64,000 nucleotides of DNA from Crossiella sp. S99.2 (GTDB taxonomy: Bacteria; Actinomycetota; Actinomycetes; Mycobacteriales; Pseudonocardiaceae), in assembly GCF_023094165.1 (NCBI RefSeq), contig NZ_JALMDK010000005.1, forward strand, positions 62,001 to 126,000. Reading direction: 5' to 3'. The position numbers were made by a program, and so were the translations under genes. The first letter of the stretch is position 1. Each line of letters opens with the position of its first letter. Shown one piece after another: positions 16,679 through 26,208 of the stretch. Under the pieces are notes generated by a model. It worked only from the letters and a program-made list of their open reading frames with translations, was not told the DNA's origin and ran no database searches.

Positions 16679-18208
16679 ATGAGCAAGTTCAACCTGCTGA
16701 CGCGGCTGCGTCCGCGCACGCACCAGGGCGGTATCGCCTACAAGCGGGACACCCGCACCGAGCTTTTCCTGCTGGCCATCAGCAATCTCGTCGGCGAGAC
16801 CTCGTGCTACGAGCAGGCCCAGGACCGTGACAACCGTTACGCCGCACTGGTTCGCGCCGCCACCCTGGCCGATCCGGAGTGGACGGCGCGGCTGCTGGCC
16901 TGGCTGCGCACCTCGGCGAACCTGCGGTCCGCGGCCCTGGTGGGCGCGGCCGAGTTCGCCAAGGCCCGCCTGGACAACGGCCTGCCCGGCCAGTCCCGGC
17001 AGGTGATCGACTCGGTGCTGCGGCGTGCGGACGAACCCGGTGAACTGCTGGGCTACTGGACCGCGCGGCACGGCCGGGCGATCCCGAAGCCGGTCAAGCG
17101 CGGCATCGCGGACGCGGTGCGGCGGCTCTACGACGAGCGTTCCGCGCTCAAGTGGGACTCGGTCGGCCGGGACTACCGGTTCGCCGACGTGCTGGAGCTG
17201 ACCCACCCGGCGCCGCTGGACCAACGCCAGGGCCTGCTGTTCCGTCGGCTCATCGACGAGCGGCACGGCCGCGCGGGCGAGCCGGCCGGACTGCCGGTGC
17301 TGCGGGCCCGCCAGGCCCTGACCGCGTTGCCGGTCGAGGCCAGGCGCGCCAAGCTGACCACTGATCCGGCCCAGGCCGTCGCCGACCTCCGCGAGGCAGG
17401 CATGACCTGGGAGGCGGTGGCCGGCTGGCGGCAGGGTCCGCTGGACGCGGCGGCCTGGTCGGCGGTGATCCCGTCCATGGGCTACATGGCGTTGCTGCGC
17501 AACCTGCGCAACTTCGACCAGGCCGGGATCAGCGACCAGGACGCGGCCTGGATCGGCGCGAAGCTGGCCGATCCGGCGCAGGTGGCCAGGTCCAAGCAGC
17601 TCCCGCTGCGTTTCCTCTCCGCCTACCGGGCGGCCGGGGAACGCTGGTCGGGCGTGCTGGACACGGCGCTGGGGCACTCGCTGGCCGCGGTGCCGCGGCT
17701 GTCCGGCCGCACCCTGGTGCTGATCGACACCTCCTACTCGATGACCGACTCGTTCTCCCGTGACGGCACGCTGAAGCGGTGGGACGCGGCGGTGGTCTTC
17801 GGCCTGGCCCTGGCGGCCAGGGCGGCGCGTCCGACGGTGGTGTCCTATTCGGACGAGAGCCGGGTTTTCCCGGTCCGCCCGGACGAGCCGGTGCTGCGTG
17901 GCGTGCGGCGCTGGCAGGAGGAGGGCTACTTCCTCGGTCAGGGCACCGACACGGTCGGCGCGCTGCGGACGCACTTCCGCGGGCACGACCGGGTGGTGCT
18001 GCTCACCGACGAACAGCACGGCCAGGGCGACGTGCACACCGCCGTCCCGGCCCGGGTTCCGCTCTACACCTGGAACCTGGCCGGTTACGCCACCGGCCAC
18101 ACCCCGGTGAGCCAGCCTGGCCGGCACACCTTCGGCGGCCTGTCCGACCGCTCGTTCGACCTGCTGACCCTGGTGGAACGCGGCGAACGCGGGGACTGGC
18201 CGTTCTAG
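16679..18208 (+). CDS. rsr: Ro60-like TROVE/vWA RNA-binding protein (Rsr)
   Basis: 509 residues. The TROVE domain is an HEAT-like helical ring (about 10-330). A vWA-like domain follows, with the metal-site motif DTSYS at about residue 350. Bacterial Ro orthologues (Rsr) bind Y RNA and help exonucleases such as PNPase process or degrade structured RNA under stress. The Y RNA gene immediately upstream on the same strand gives direct support. No RtcB/RtcA repair genes accompany it. A GGGGGGTG stretch precedes the ATG; a strong terminator hairpin follows. Confidence 0.93.
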   Translation: MSKFNLLTRLRPRTHQGGIAYKRDTRTELFLLAISNLVGETSCYEQAQDRDNRYAALVRAATLADPEWTARLLAWLRTSANLRSAALVGAAEFAKARLDNGLPGQSRQVIDSVLRRADEPGELLGYWTARHGRAIPKPVKRGIADAVRRLYDERSALKWDSVGRDYRFADVLELTHPAPLDQRQGLLFRRLIDERHGRAGEPAGLPVLRARQALTALPVEARRAKLTTDPAQAVADLREAGMTWEAVAGWRQGPLDAAAWSAVIPSMGYMALLRNLRNFDQAGISDQDAAWIGAKLADPAQVARSKQLPLRFLSAYRAAGERWSGVLDTALGHSLAAVPRLSGRTLVLIDTSYSMTDSFSRDGTLKRWDAAVVFGLALAARAARPTVVSYSDESRVFPVRPDEPVLRGVRRWQEEGYFLGQGTDTVGALRTHFRGHDRVVLLTDEQHGQGDVHTAVPARVPLYTWNLAGYATGHTPVSQPGRHTFGGLSDRSFDLLTLVERGERGDWPF

Positions 18209-18213
18209 GCCCG

Positions 18214-18248
18214 GTGGACCGAGCGATCACGGGGATCGCTCGGTCCAC
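18214..18248. terminator. Bidirectional terminator hairpin
   Basis: Perfect 15-bp arms (18214-18228 with 18234-18248) and a 5-nt loop between the convergent rsr and monooxygenase genes. No long T-run on either side. Confidence 0.75.
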
Positions 18249-18257
18249 TGTGGACGG

Positions 18258-19886
18258 TCATCGCATCGGCTTGCCGAACCAGGTGGCCAGCGCCCGGCGC
18301 AGCGACTCCGCCGCGCCGGGCGTGTCCGCGTTGCCTGCCCAGGCCACGTAGCCGTCCGGCCGCACCAGCACGACCCCGACTTCCCCAAGCCCGGCCCCGG
18401 TGCCTGCCTCTGAGCGCACCCCGGCTGAGGCGCCCAGTGCGGTCGGCTCGGCATCTTCGCTCTGCCGAGTCGGCTCCACGTCCTCCTCTTCCAGCTTCGC
18501 CGGCACCACGTCCACCCAGTCCCTGGCCACCGCGGCCAGTTCCGGCGCGTCCGCCAGCGTCAGCAACAGCGGCCGGGCCGCGCGCATCAGCTCGGCCACC
18601 CTGGTCGGCCCGTCCTCGGTGCGCAGGGACACATCCGGCAGCCAGCGCCCGACCAGCGGATGCGGGTCCTCGACGCCCATGTCGTAGCGGATGTCCGCGC
18701 CCGCCATGAGTTCCGCGATCCGCCGGGTCACCACCGGCTCGGTCAGCAACTCCTCGAACAGCTCGCGCGCCGCGGTCACATTCGGCCCCGGCGAGACCAG
18801 CGCGGTCTGCGCCCTGGTGTGCATGAGCACCCGCTCGCCGACCGGGAACCGTTCCCGTTCATAGGAATCCAGCAGTTCCTCGCCCGCGCGGCCGGTGATC
18901 ACGGCGGCCAGTTTCCAGCCCAGGTTCAGCGCGTCCTGCAGGCCCAGGTTCAGCCCCGGCCCGCCCATCCCGGAGTGCACGTGCGCGGAATCGCCGACCA
19001 GCAGCACCCGGCCCTCGCGGTAGCGGTCGGCCTGCCGGGAGTTGATGCCCGCGGTGGTGCAGTCCGGCTCATCCATCCCTGCCACCGCGCGCATCGGGAT
19101 GTCCGTGCCGAGCACCCGGCCCGCCGCGGCGCGCAGTCCGGCCAGTCCGCTCTCCGCCTCGTCCCGGTGCCATTCCATGATGAACACCCGGTAGTGGCCG
19201 GGCTCGAACATGCCGTAGGCGAACAATCCGCGTTCGGTGCGCCGGAAACTGGCCGGGTACAGCCTGCCGATGCCGGGCACCTCCAGCTCGCCGGTGCCGG
19301 GCACCGCCACCGGCTCCTCGATGACCACACTGCCCATCCAGCCAGTGAAACTGTCGTCGGTGATGCCGGGAAAGCCGATGCCGCAACGCTTCCGGATCGT
19401 GCTGCGCCCGCCGTCCGCGCCAACCAGGTAGCGGGTGCGGATCTCCTGCTCGCCGTGCGGCGTGCGTACGGACAGCGTGACGCCCTCGACGTCCTGGCTG
19501 AGGTCGGTGACCTCGTGCTCGCGCCGGATCTCCACCCCGAGTTCCCGCGCGCGTTCGGTGAGCAGCGCCTCCATCTTCGCCTGTGGCACCATCATCACCC
19601 GCAACGGATGATCGTCCACAATGGACAAATTCAGTAACATCGCGCCGAACTGGAAGAACGGCGTGCGCGGCGCGGGGCCAGGCGTGCCGCTGAACCGCTC
19701 GTACAACCCGCGATAGTCGAGAGCCTCGATGACCCGGCCGACCAGTCCGTTGGCCTTGGGTTCCAACGAGGGTTCGGCCAGTCGTTCCAGCAGCACCGGC
19801 CGCACGCCGGCCAATGCCAGTTCGCAGGCCAGCAGCAACCCGTTGGGGCCGCCGCCTGCGATGACCACGTCGTGCTGTTCTGCCAC
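18258..19886 (-). CDS. FAD-dependent aromatic hydroxylase (PheA/TfdB type)
   Basis: 542 residues. The FAD-binding GGGPNG loop lies near residue 11 and the second flavin motif LVGDSAHVHSGMGGPGLN at about 295-312. The domain plan is that of class A flavoprotein monooxygenases acting on phenols, polyketides or rifamycins. An acidic, low-complexity insertion near residue 470 precedes a thioredoxin-like C-terminal end. The TetR gene 54 bp upstream on the same strand probably shares its transcript and represses it. Substrate not predictable. Confidence 0.88.
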   Translation of the reverse strand: MAEQHDVVIAGGGPNGLLLACELALAGVRPVLLERLAEPSLEPKANGLVGRVIEALDYRGLYERFSGTPGPAPRTPFFQFGAMLLNLSIVDDHPLRVMMVPQAKMEALLTERARELGVEIRREHEVTDLSQDVEGVTLSVRTPHGEQEIRTRYLVGADGGRSTIRKRCGIGFPGITDDSFTGWMGSVVIEEPVAVPGTGELEVPGIGRLYPASFRRTERGLFAYGMFEPGHYRVFIMEWHRDEAESGLAGLRAAAGRVLGTDIPMRAVAGMDEPDCTTAGINSRQADRYREGRVLLVGDSAHVHSGMGGPGLNLGLQDALNLGWKLAAVITGRAGEELLDSYERERFPVGERVLMHTRAQTALVSPGPNVTAARELFEELLTEPVVTRRIAELMAGADIRYDMGVEDPHPLVGRWLPDVSLRTEDGPTRVAELMRAARPLLLTLADAPELAAVARDWVDVVPAKLEEEDVEPTRQSEDAEPTALGASAGVRSEAGTGAGLGEVGVVLVRPDGYVAWAGNADTPGAAESLRRALATWFGKPMR

Positions 19887-19940
19887 GGTGTCCTCCCTTG
19901 CTCTTGCCAGCTGGACAAGGGCACGGGGGGAGGAAAGTCG

Positions 19941-20555
19941 TTACGGCGCGGGAAGTCCGGCGGAGACCTGGGCCAGCGCGTCGGCGATCAGCGGGATCAC
20001 CGGCTGCGGCGGATCGGAGTGCAGCCAGATCTCGGTGGCCACCCCGATCGCCGAACTGACCGCGCCCGCCACCAGCCGCGGGTACAGGTCGTGCCCGATG
20101 TCGGTGCCGGTGCGCTCGGCGATGGCCAGCGCGAACTCGTGATCGGCCAGCGCGCTGGCCTTGAGGAACTCCCCGGTGAGACTGGGGTCCTCGGTCATCA
20201 ACCGCACCCCGGCCTGCCACACCGGGTCCGGCGGTTTCTGTTCCAGCGCCCGGAAATGTCCGAGCACCGACTCGGTCAGCGCTTCCCACAACGGCTGCCC
20301 GGCCGGGCATTCCCGGAAGCGGACCGCGATCTGCCGGGCCCGCTCCAGATGCCGGGAGGCGATTGCCTCCGCCTTGCTGCCGAAGTAGTTGTTGAAGGTC
20401 CGCGCGGACACCCCGGCCTCCGCCGCGATGTCCTCGACCAGCACATTCTCCAGTCCGCGCTCGACCGACAGCTTGATCGCGGCCCAGCTCAGCGCGTCCC
20501 GGGTGGCGGCCTTCTTTCGCTCCCGCAGCCCGGGTTCCGGCTTCGCGCTGTCCAT
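19941..20555 (-). CDS. TetR-family regulator of the monooxygenase operon
   Basis: 204 residues from the ATG at 20555. The N-terminal HTH is VEDIAAEAGVSARTFNNYFG. The C-terminal ligand domain has the short helical pattern of actinobacterial TetRs associated with flavin monooxygenases. It is followed after 54 bp by the FAD monooxygenase gene. The frame remains open to 20591, but the extension adds only a few unconserved residues. Confidence 0.88.
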   Translation of the reverse strand: MDSAKPEPGLRERKKAATRDALSWAAIKLSVERGLENVLVEDIAAEAGVSARTFNNYFGSKAEAIASRHLERARQIAVRFRECPAGQPLWEALTESVLGHFRALEQKPPDPVWQAGVRLMTEDPSLTGEFLKASALADHEFALAIAERTGTDIGHDLYPRLVAGAVSSAIGVATEIWLHSDPPQPVIPLIADALAQVSAGLPAP

Positions 20556-20611
20556 GGGGAAACCGTAGCGAGGAACATGCGGGGCGCGCAAGTTTTCGGG
20601 TCACGCAGTTT

Positions 20612-21757
20612 TTAGTCGTCCATATCGTCCAGCTGCCGCAGCAGGCTGGCGGCGTGCCCGTACCCGGCGCTCGGCCTGATCTCGGTCGAGGTCCTGGTCC
20701 GGGCCTGCGGCCGGTAGAGGTAGCCGACGCCCCTGGCCGAGACGATGCAGGCGCTGCCCAGCGCGGTGGTGTCCAGCTTCGAGCGCAACCGGGACACCGC
20801 GAACTTGACCCTGCTCGTCGCGCCCTCGCCGCCCGGGTCCTCCCAGGCGTGCCCGACCAGCTTGTCCAGCGGTTGCACCGCGCCCGCGTTGCGCGTCAAC
20901 AGTTCGAGCAGCCGGAACTCGATCGGGGTCAGGGGCAGCCGGACGCCGTCCACGTGTGCCTCGCGCCGCAGCGAGTCCAGCCGCAGCAGCCCGTCGTCGT
21001 AGACCTCGGCGGCCCACTGCCGCGCGGACTCGCGCTGGAGCAGGCGGGTGATCCGGGCGAGCAGTTCGCCGACCGCGAACGGCTTGACCAGGTAGTCGTC
21101 GGCGCCACTGGTCAGGCCCACGATGCGGTCGTTGATCCCGTTGCGCGCGGTGACCACGATGACCGGCACATCGCTGACACCGCGGAGCTGACGCAGCAGC
21201 CGGAAGCCGTCCATGTCCGGCAGCCCGAGGTCGAGCAGGACCAGGTCGGGCCGCCACCCATAGGCCGCACGCAGCCCGTCCAGGCCAGTGCGCTCGGTCG
21301 TGACCCGGAAACCCCGGCTGCCGAGGCTGAGCCGCAGTGCCTCGGCCACCCGCACGTCGTCCTCGATCAGCAGGATGCGTGCCGAGGACTGAACCGGGGC
21401 CTGGGGCGCTTCGGCCGCGGCCGGGTCCGGCCCGGCCAGTCGGGTGACCTCGACCGCGGTGGCCGGCACCCCCTGGTTGATCAGGAACAGCAGCGTGACC
21501 TCATGGCAGCGGCCGCAGACCCGGAACCGGCGTTCGTGCACCGCCAGCTCGAATTCCGCGTCTCGTGGGCAGGAATGCCCGGCGAGCCCGGTCGAGCAGC
21601 GTCGCGCCTGCTCCTCGGCTTCGGCCTTGCGGAGCCGTTCCCTGGCCCGGCGTGCGGCGGAGCGGCAGGTGTCCGAGCAGAACCGCCGCGGCCGGCCCGC
21701 CTCGGGCGCGGGCGGCAGCGGCTTGGCGCATTCCGCGCACTCCGCCGCCTCGCTCAT
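20612..21757 (-). CDS. OmpR-type response regulator with N-terminal cysteine-rich module
   Basis: 381 residues. First comes a short zinc-finger-like segment (CAEC at 7-10, then FCSDTCRSAARRARER), then a second Cys-rich segment containing RRCSTG, SCPRD and VCGRCHE. A receiver domain with phospho-acceptor Asp in LVLLDLGLPDMDGF and a conserved KPF lysine follows, then a winged helix ending GVGYLYRP. The ATG at 21757 has a very strong GGAGGGAGGGGG site. No histidine kinase gene is adjacent, so it is an orphan regulator. Cys-rich N-terminal extensions are not usual in OmpR proteins. Confidence 0.87.
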   Translation of the reverse strand: MSEAAECAECAKPLPPAPEAGRPRRFCSDTCRSAARRARERLRKAEAEEQARRCSTGLAGHSCPRDAEFELAVHERRFRVCGRCHEVTLLFLINQGVPATAVEVTRLAGPDPAAAEAPQAPVQSSARILLIEDDVRVAEALRLSLGSRGFRVTTERTGLDGLRAAYGWRPDLVLLDLGLPDMDGFRLLRQLRGVSDVPVIVVTARNGINDRIVGLTSGADDYLVKPFAVGELLARITRLLQRESARQWAAEVYDDGLLRLDSLRREAHVDGVRLPLTPIEFRLLELLTRNAGAVQPLDKLVGHAWEDPGGEGATSRVKFAVSRLRSKLDTTALGSACIVSARGVGYLYRPQARTRTSTEIRPSAGYGHAASLLRQLDDMDD

Positions 21758-21923
21758 CGCACCCCCCTCCCTCCAGCACATCATGATCCGGGCGCGCACG
21801 AAACCCGTTCCGTGCCGGGCCCCAGGGTGCGATCCGGTTGGCATCGCTTGGCAATCGAGCGTGTTCGTTGTTTCCTGGACGAGGAACCCGGCCGCCGCAA
21901 GACGGCCGGGCCCACCTCGGGTG

Positions 21924-22124
21924 TCAGGGCCGCCTGTGCTCGCCAGCCTCAACGGTCATCTCACCCAGCACGATGAGCGCCCTTGTCGTCAGGACAAGGG
22001 CCTCGTCATTTCTCAGGGCTGCCACCGCCTCCAGCAGCTGGAGCACGGTGCGCAGTCCTCGCCACCACCACAGGTCCGGCTCGGTGTCCCGAGCCGAGCC
22101 GTCCGGTTCCGGCGTACGCCCCAT
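21924..22124 (-). CDS. Small hypothetical protein upstream of the response regulator
   Basis: 66 residues from the ATG at 22124, with GGAGGAGG 6 nt upstream, which is the main reason to accept it. A Trp-rich start (LWWWRG) is followed by one long amphipathic helix. No family recognised. Its coding sequence contains a perfect 9-bp inverted repeat (21979-21987 with 21993-22001). It precedes the response-regulator gene on the same strand by 166 bp. Confidence 0.55.
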   Translation of the reverse strand: MGRTPEPDGSARDTEPDLWWWRGLRTVLQLLEAVAALRNDEALVLTTRALIVLGEMTVEAGEHRRP

Positions 22125-22320
22125 CAACTACCTCCTCCCGGCCGCGACCGCGGCCCTCGCGAGTTGTCGCGACCCGCCCGCGCTGGCGGCGCCGCCGGAG
22201 GAGTGGGCCGAACCGCGCGCTCCCCGTCACCCGTAGTGACAAGTCCACGGTGGCGGGGCCGGGGAAGTGGATCCAGCTCGGGCAATGAACGTAGCCAGGC
22301 CCGCGTGCTACGGTGCCGGT

Positions 22321-22974
22321 ATGCAATATATTAGTCGGGTGGACCGGTCGCTGTTGCGGGACCGCGCGCTGACCGCCATCCGCCGGGCCATCGTGGTCGG
22401 CGACCTGCCGCCCGGCTCGCCGGTCCGCGACGTGGACCTGGCCGAACGCCTTGGCCTGTCCCGAACCCCGGTGCGCGAGGCGCTGGCGCGGCTGACCGAC
22501 GAGGGCCTGATCGAGAGTAAACCGCACTCCTACACCCGGGTCACCGCGGTGGATCCGGTGGCGGTGCGGGACGCGCAGGTGGTGGTGCAGGCCATGCAGG
22601 CGGTGGCCACCCGGCTGGCCGTGCCGCGTTTCGGCCCGGCCGAGCTGACCGCGATGCGCGCGGCCAACGAGCGCTTCGCCGCCGCGCTGGCCGCCGGTGA
22701 TCCGCTGGGTGCGCTGACCGCGGACGCGGAGTTCCACGCGGTCGCGGTCAGCACCTGCGGAAACGTCGCGGTGGCCGCCACCATCGAGCGGTACCTGCCG
22801 GTACTGCAACGGGTGGTGCTGCTGCGATTCGACTCGCTCGCCGGGCGCGATTCGGTGCGCATGCACGAGCAGATCATCCGCGCCTGCGCCGCCGCCGAGG
22901 CCGGCCGGGCCGCCGAACTGGTCGAGGCCAACTGGGCCGCCCTGAACACCCACGACGACGGGAGCAGCACGTGA
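22321..22974 (+). CDS. GntR-family (FCD) regulator
   Basis: 217 residues from the ATG at 22321. The N-terminal winged helix contains [21 protein letters not shown], diagnostic for GntR. The C-terminal FCD helical domain carries metal-ligand positions, including the H in AEFHAVAVS and the later MHEQII. It overlaps the ACC deaminase gene by 4 bp and presumably regulates that operon in response to a small acid ligand. Confidence 0.9.
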   Translation: MQYISRVDRSLLRDRALTAIRRAIVVGDLPPGSPVRDVDLAERLGLSRTPVREALARLTDEGLIESKPHSYTRVTAVDPVAVRDAQVVVQAMQAVATRLAVPRFGPAELTAMRAANERFAAALAAGDPLGALTADAEFHAVAVSTCGNVAVAATIERYLPVLQRVVLLRFDSLAGRDSVRMHEQIIRACAAAEAGRAAELVEANWAALNTHDDGSST

Positions 22975-23978
22975 GTCTGGCGAATTTCCCCCGCTATCCG
23001 CTGTTGTTCGGCCCGTCCCCGGTGCACGAGCTGACCCGCCTCACCCGGCACCTGGGCGGCGCCCGGATCTGGGCCAAGCGTGAGGACTGCAACTCCGGCC
23101 TCGCCTACGGCGGCAACAAGATCCGCAAGCTGGAGTACCTGGTGGTGGACGCTCTCGCACAGGGCTGCGACACCCTGGTCTCCATCGGCGGCGTGCAGTC
23201 CAACCACACCCGCCAGGTGGCCGCGGTCGCCGCGGTGACCGGGATGCGCGCGGTCCTGGTCCAGGAGGACTGGGTCGAGCACGACACCCCCGGCTACGCC
23301 CAGGTGGGCAACCTGCAGCTGAGCCGGTTGCTGGGCGCGGACATCCGGCGGTCCAAGGCGGGCTTCGACATCGGCCCGCGCCCCAGCTGGGAACAGGCCC
23401 TGGCCGAGGTCCGCGCCGAGGGCGGCACCCCGTACGCCATCCCGGCCGGCGCCAGCGACCACCGCCTGGGCGGCCTCGGTTTCGCCCGCTGGGCCCAGGA
23501 AGTGGTGAACCAGGAACGAGAACTGGGCATTTTCTTCGACACCATCGTGGTCTGCTCGGTCACCGGCTCCACCCACGCCGGCATGATCGCCGGCTTCGCC
23601 GCCGCCGGCGGCCCGCCGCGCCGGGTGATCGGCATCGACGCCTCCGCCACCCCCGAGGCCACCCGCGACCAGGTCCGCCGCATCGCCGAGGGCACCGCGT
23701 CCTTGCTGGGCACGGAAATCCCGGCGGACGCCCTGATCCTGGACGAGCGCTACCACGCGGGCGTCTACGGCCTCCCGGACGAGCAGACCCTGGCGGCGAT
23801 GCGGGTGGCGGCCCGGATCGAGGGCATGATCACCGACCCGGTGTACGAGGGCAAGTCCATGGCCGGCCTGCTGGACCTGGTGTCCCGCAAGGAGATCGCC
23901 CCGGATTCGACGGTGTTGTACGCGCACCTGGGCGGGCAGCCCGCGCTCAACGCGTACCCGGAGCTGTTCGCCAGCTGA
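22971..23978 (+). CDS. acdS: 1-aminocyclopropane-1-carboxylate deaminase
   Basis: 335 residues, the normal length. This PLP fold-type II enzyme has the lysine in [11 protein letters not shown] (K about 51) and the [11 protein letters not shown] cofactor segment. The residues separating true ACC deaminases from D-cysteine desulfhydrases are kept: Glu in DPVYEGKSM and Leu in YAHLGG. It opens ACC, the plant ethylene precursor, to 2-oxobutyrate and ammonia. GTG start overlapping the GntR stop. Confidence 0.9.
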   Translation: MSLANFPRYPLLFGPSPVHELTRLTRHLGGARIWAKREDCNSGLAYGGNKIRKLEYLVVDALAQGCDTLVSIGGVQSNHTRQVAAVAAVTGMRAVLVQEDWVEHDTPGYAQVGNLQLSRLLGADIRRSKAGFDIGPRPSWEQALAEVRAEGGTPYAIPAGASDHRLGGLGFARWAQEVVNQERELGIFFDTIVVCSVTGSTHAGMIAGFAAAGGPPRRVIGIDASATPEATRDQVRRIAEGTASLLGTEIPADALILDERYHAGVYGLPDEQTLAAMRVAARIEGMITDPVYEGKSMAGLLDLVSRKEIAPDSTVLYAHLGGQPALNAYPELFAS

Positions 23979-24003
23979 CCGCGACCTCGCCTGGCCGCCG
24001 GTC

Positions 24004-24717
24004 CTAGCCCAGCCGGGCGGCCAGGCCGTCCAGGACCCGCCGCAGGCCGTAGTCGAAGCGGTCCTCCCGCGGCTGGTCCTGGCTCCGGTACAGCGCGGTC
24101 AGCTCGGCCAGCCGCGGATACGGCGCCATCGCCCGCTCCGCGGTCTCCCGCAACCCCTCCGCCCACTCCGCCTCGTCCTGCCCGCTGCGCGCCAGCGTGG
24201 TCAGCCAGGCCGCCTCGCTGGTGCTGATGCCGATCACGTACGCCGCCACCACGCTCAGCGCCTGGTCCGCCTCGGGCAGATCGAAACCGGCGGCCAGGTA
24301 CACCGCGAGCATCCGGTCGTTGAGCCGCATCACGTTGGGGCCCAGGTAGGACAGCCCGACCTGGCCCAGCACCGAGGCCAGCCACGGGTGCCGCAGGATC
24401 ACCGCGCGCATGCTGTGCGCGCAGGCCGTGGCCCCCGCCCGCCAGTCCAGGTCCGGATCCGGGATCTCGATCTCGCCGTAGACCTCGTCCACCACGAGTT
24501 CGATCAGCTCGTCCTTGTTGGCCACGTGCCGGTACAGCGAGGTCGCGCCCGCGCCCAGGCGTGCGCCCAGGTTGCGCATGCTCAGGGTGTCCAGGCCGTC
24601 GGCGTCCAGCAGCCGGACCGCCTCGGCCACGATCTGCGCCCGGCTCAGCGCCGGTTGCTCGCGGGTGCGCCGCGGACGGGTCCACACCGACAGGTTCGGC
24701 TTCTGCTCTGCGGCCAT
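24004..24717 (-). CDS. TetR-family regulator (TetR_C_1 type)
   Basis: 237 residues. A long N-terminal arm precedes the HTH (MRNLGARLGAGATSLYRHVANKDEL). The C-terminal domain resembles the tetracycline-repressor group, with the HPWLASVLG segment. It is divergent from the serine hydrolase gene; the shared 102-bp gap contains a large inverted repeat likely to be its operator. Ligand unknown. Confidence 0.9.
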   Translation of the reverse strand: MAAEQKPNLSVWTRPRRTREQPALSRAQIVAEAVRLLDADGLDTLSMRNLGARLGAGATSLYRHVANKDELIELVVDEVYGEIEIPDPDLDWRAGATACAHSMRAVILRHPWLASVLGQVGLSYLGPNVMRLNDRMLAVYLAAGFDLPEADQALSVVAAYVIGISTSEAAWLTTLARSGQDEAEWAEGLRETAERAMAPYPRLAELTALYRSQDQPREDRFDYGLRRVLDGLAARLG

Positions 24718-24729
24718 GCCCGCAGGCTA

Positions 24730-24782
24730 GCGCACAACGTACGCAGTTGCGTCTCTGCTCGCGCTGTGCGTACAGTGTGCGC
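24730..24782. promoter_or_regulatory. Probable TetR operator, 16-bp inverted repeat
   Basis: GCGCACAACGTACGCA (24730-24745) is mirrored by TGCGTACAGTGTGCGC (24767-24782), with only central mismatches. It lies in the gap between the divergent TetR and serine hydrolase starts, so it could repress both. Confidence 0.65.
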
Positions 24783-24819
24783 AACAACGGAACATCGTTC
24801 GCAACCTGGGGAGAATCCG

Positions 24820-26208
24820 ATGACCTTCGACCTCGCGCACTGGCAGACCCGCCTCGACCAGCTCCGCGCCGACCACCAGGTGCCGGGCGCGACCCTGGCC
24901 GTGCTGGTGGACGGCCGGATCCACGAACTGGCCAGCGGCGTCCTGCATCGCGGCACCGGCGTCACCGCCACCGCCGACTCGCTGTTCCAGCTCGGCTCGG
25001 TCGCCAAGGTCTACACCGCGACCCTGGTGATGCGGCTGGTCGAGGCGGGCAAACTGGACCTGGACGCCCGGGTGATCGACGTGCTGCCCGGGTTCACCGT
25101 CGCCGACCCGGTGGCGGCCGGGACGGTCACCGTCCGCCAGCTGCTCAACCACACCAGCGGCCTCAGCGGCGACTTCAGCCTGGACACCGGCCGCGGCGAC
25201 GACGCCCTGGCCGGCTACGTCGCAGCCTGCGCCGACCTCGGCCAGGACTTCCCGCCCGGCGCGGCTTTCGCCTACAGCAGCAGCGGCTACAACGTGCTCG
25301 GCCGGATCATCGAGGTCATCACCGGCCTGACCTGGGACGAAGCCCTGCGCACCCTGCTGCTGGAACCGCTGGGCCTGACCCACTCGGTGACCCTGCCCGA
25401 ACAGGCCCTGCGCTTCCGCACCGCCATCGGCCACGAAGGCCCCCAGGGCGAAGCGCCCACCCCGGTCCCGGTCTGGAACCTGATGACCCGCAACGCCGGC
25501 CCCTACGGCGGCGCCCTGTGCAGCAGTGCCGCCGACCTGGTCCGCTTCGCCCAGCTGCACCTCAACGACGGCCGTACCCCCGACGGCACCCGCCTGCTGT
25601 CCACCGCCACGGTCACCGCCATGCAGAACCGCGAGGTCGAGGTCCCCGACAAGTGGACCGTCAGCTCCGACGCCTGGGGCCTGGGCTGGACCCTCTACGA
25701 CTGGGACGGCACCCCCGGCTACGGCCACGACGGTGCGGGCACCGGCCAGTTCGCCTACCTGCGCGTCATCCCCGGCACCCGAGTGGCGGTGGCCCTGCTG
25801 ACCAACGGCGGCGACGCCCGAATCCTGTACGCGAACCTGTTCCGCGAGCTGCTGGCCGAGATCGCCGAGGTGCGGATGCCCGCGCCGTTCGGTCCGCCCG
25901 CGCGGCCGCTGGTGGTGGATGTGGCGCGGTTCGCGGGGACGTATCGGCGGGAGGGCGTGGAGATCACGGTGACCGCGCGGGATGGGGTGGCGCGGCTGGT
26001 GTATCGGTTCGTGGGTGGGATGGCGGTGTACTCGGATGCGCTGGAGATGGAGTTGACGGCGGTGTCGGAGTCAGCGGGGGTGTCGGTGTTCGCGGGGCCG
26101 GGGACTGGGACGTTCAGCGGGGATTGGATGCCGGTGGTGTTCAGCCGGCTGCCGGATGGGACGGGGTGTGTGTACGTGGGTGCTCGGGCGACGCCGAAGA
26201 TCGCCTGA
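24820..26208 (+). CDS. Serine hydrolase, class C beta-lactamase fold
   Basis: 462 residues from the ATG at 24820 (GGGGAG site). The catalytic S-x-x-K motif is in LGSVAKV (about residue 64). A Y-containing YSSSGYNVLG segment serves as the second motif and GHDGAGTG as the third. The C-terminal 130 residues form a beta-rich lipocalin-like domain. No signal peptide, so it is probably a cytoplasmic esterase or peptidase rather than a resistance enzyme. Likely controlled by the divergent TetR. Confidence 0.88.
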   Translation: MTFDLAHWQTRLDQLRADHQVPGATLAVLVDGRIHELASGVLHRGTGVTATADSLFQLGSVAKVYTATLVMRLVEAGKLDLDARVIDVLPGFTVADPVAAGTVTVRQLLNHTSGLSGDFSLDTGRGDDALAGYVAACADLGQDFPPGAAFAYSSSGYNVLGRIIEVITGLTWDEALRTLLLEPLGLTHSVTLPEQALRFRTAIGHEGPQGEAPTPVPVWNLMTRNAGPYGGALCSSAADLVRFAQLHLNDGRTPDGTRLLSTATVTAMQNREVEVPDKWTVSSDAWGLGWTLYDWDGTPGYGHDGAGTGQFAYLRVIPGTRVAVALLTNGGDARILYANLFRELLAEIAEVRMPAPFGPPARPLVVDVARFAGTYRREGVEITVTARDGVARLVYRFVGGMAVYSDALEMELTAVSESAGVSVFAGPGTGTFSGDWMPVVFSRLPDGTGCVYVGARATPKIA

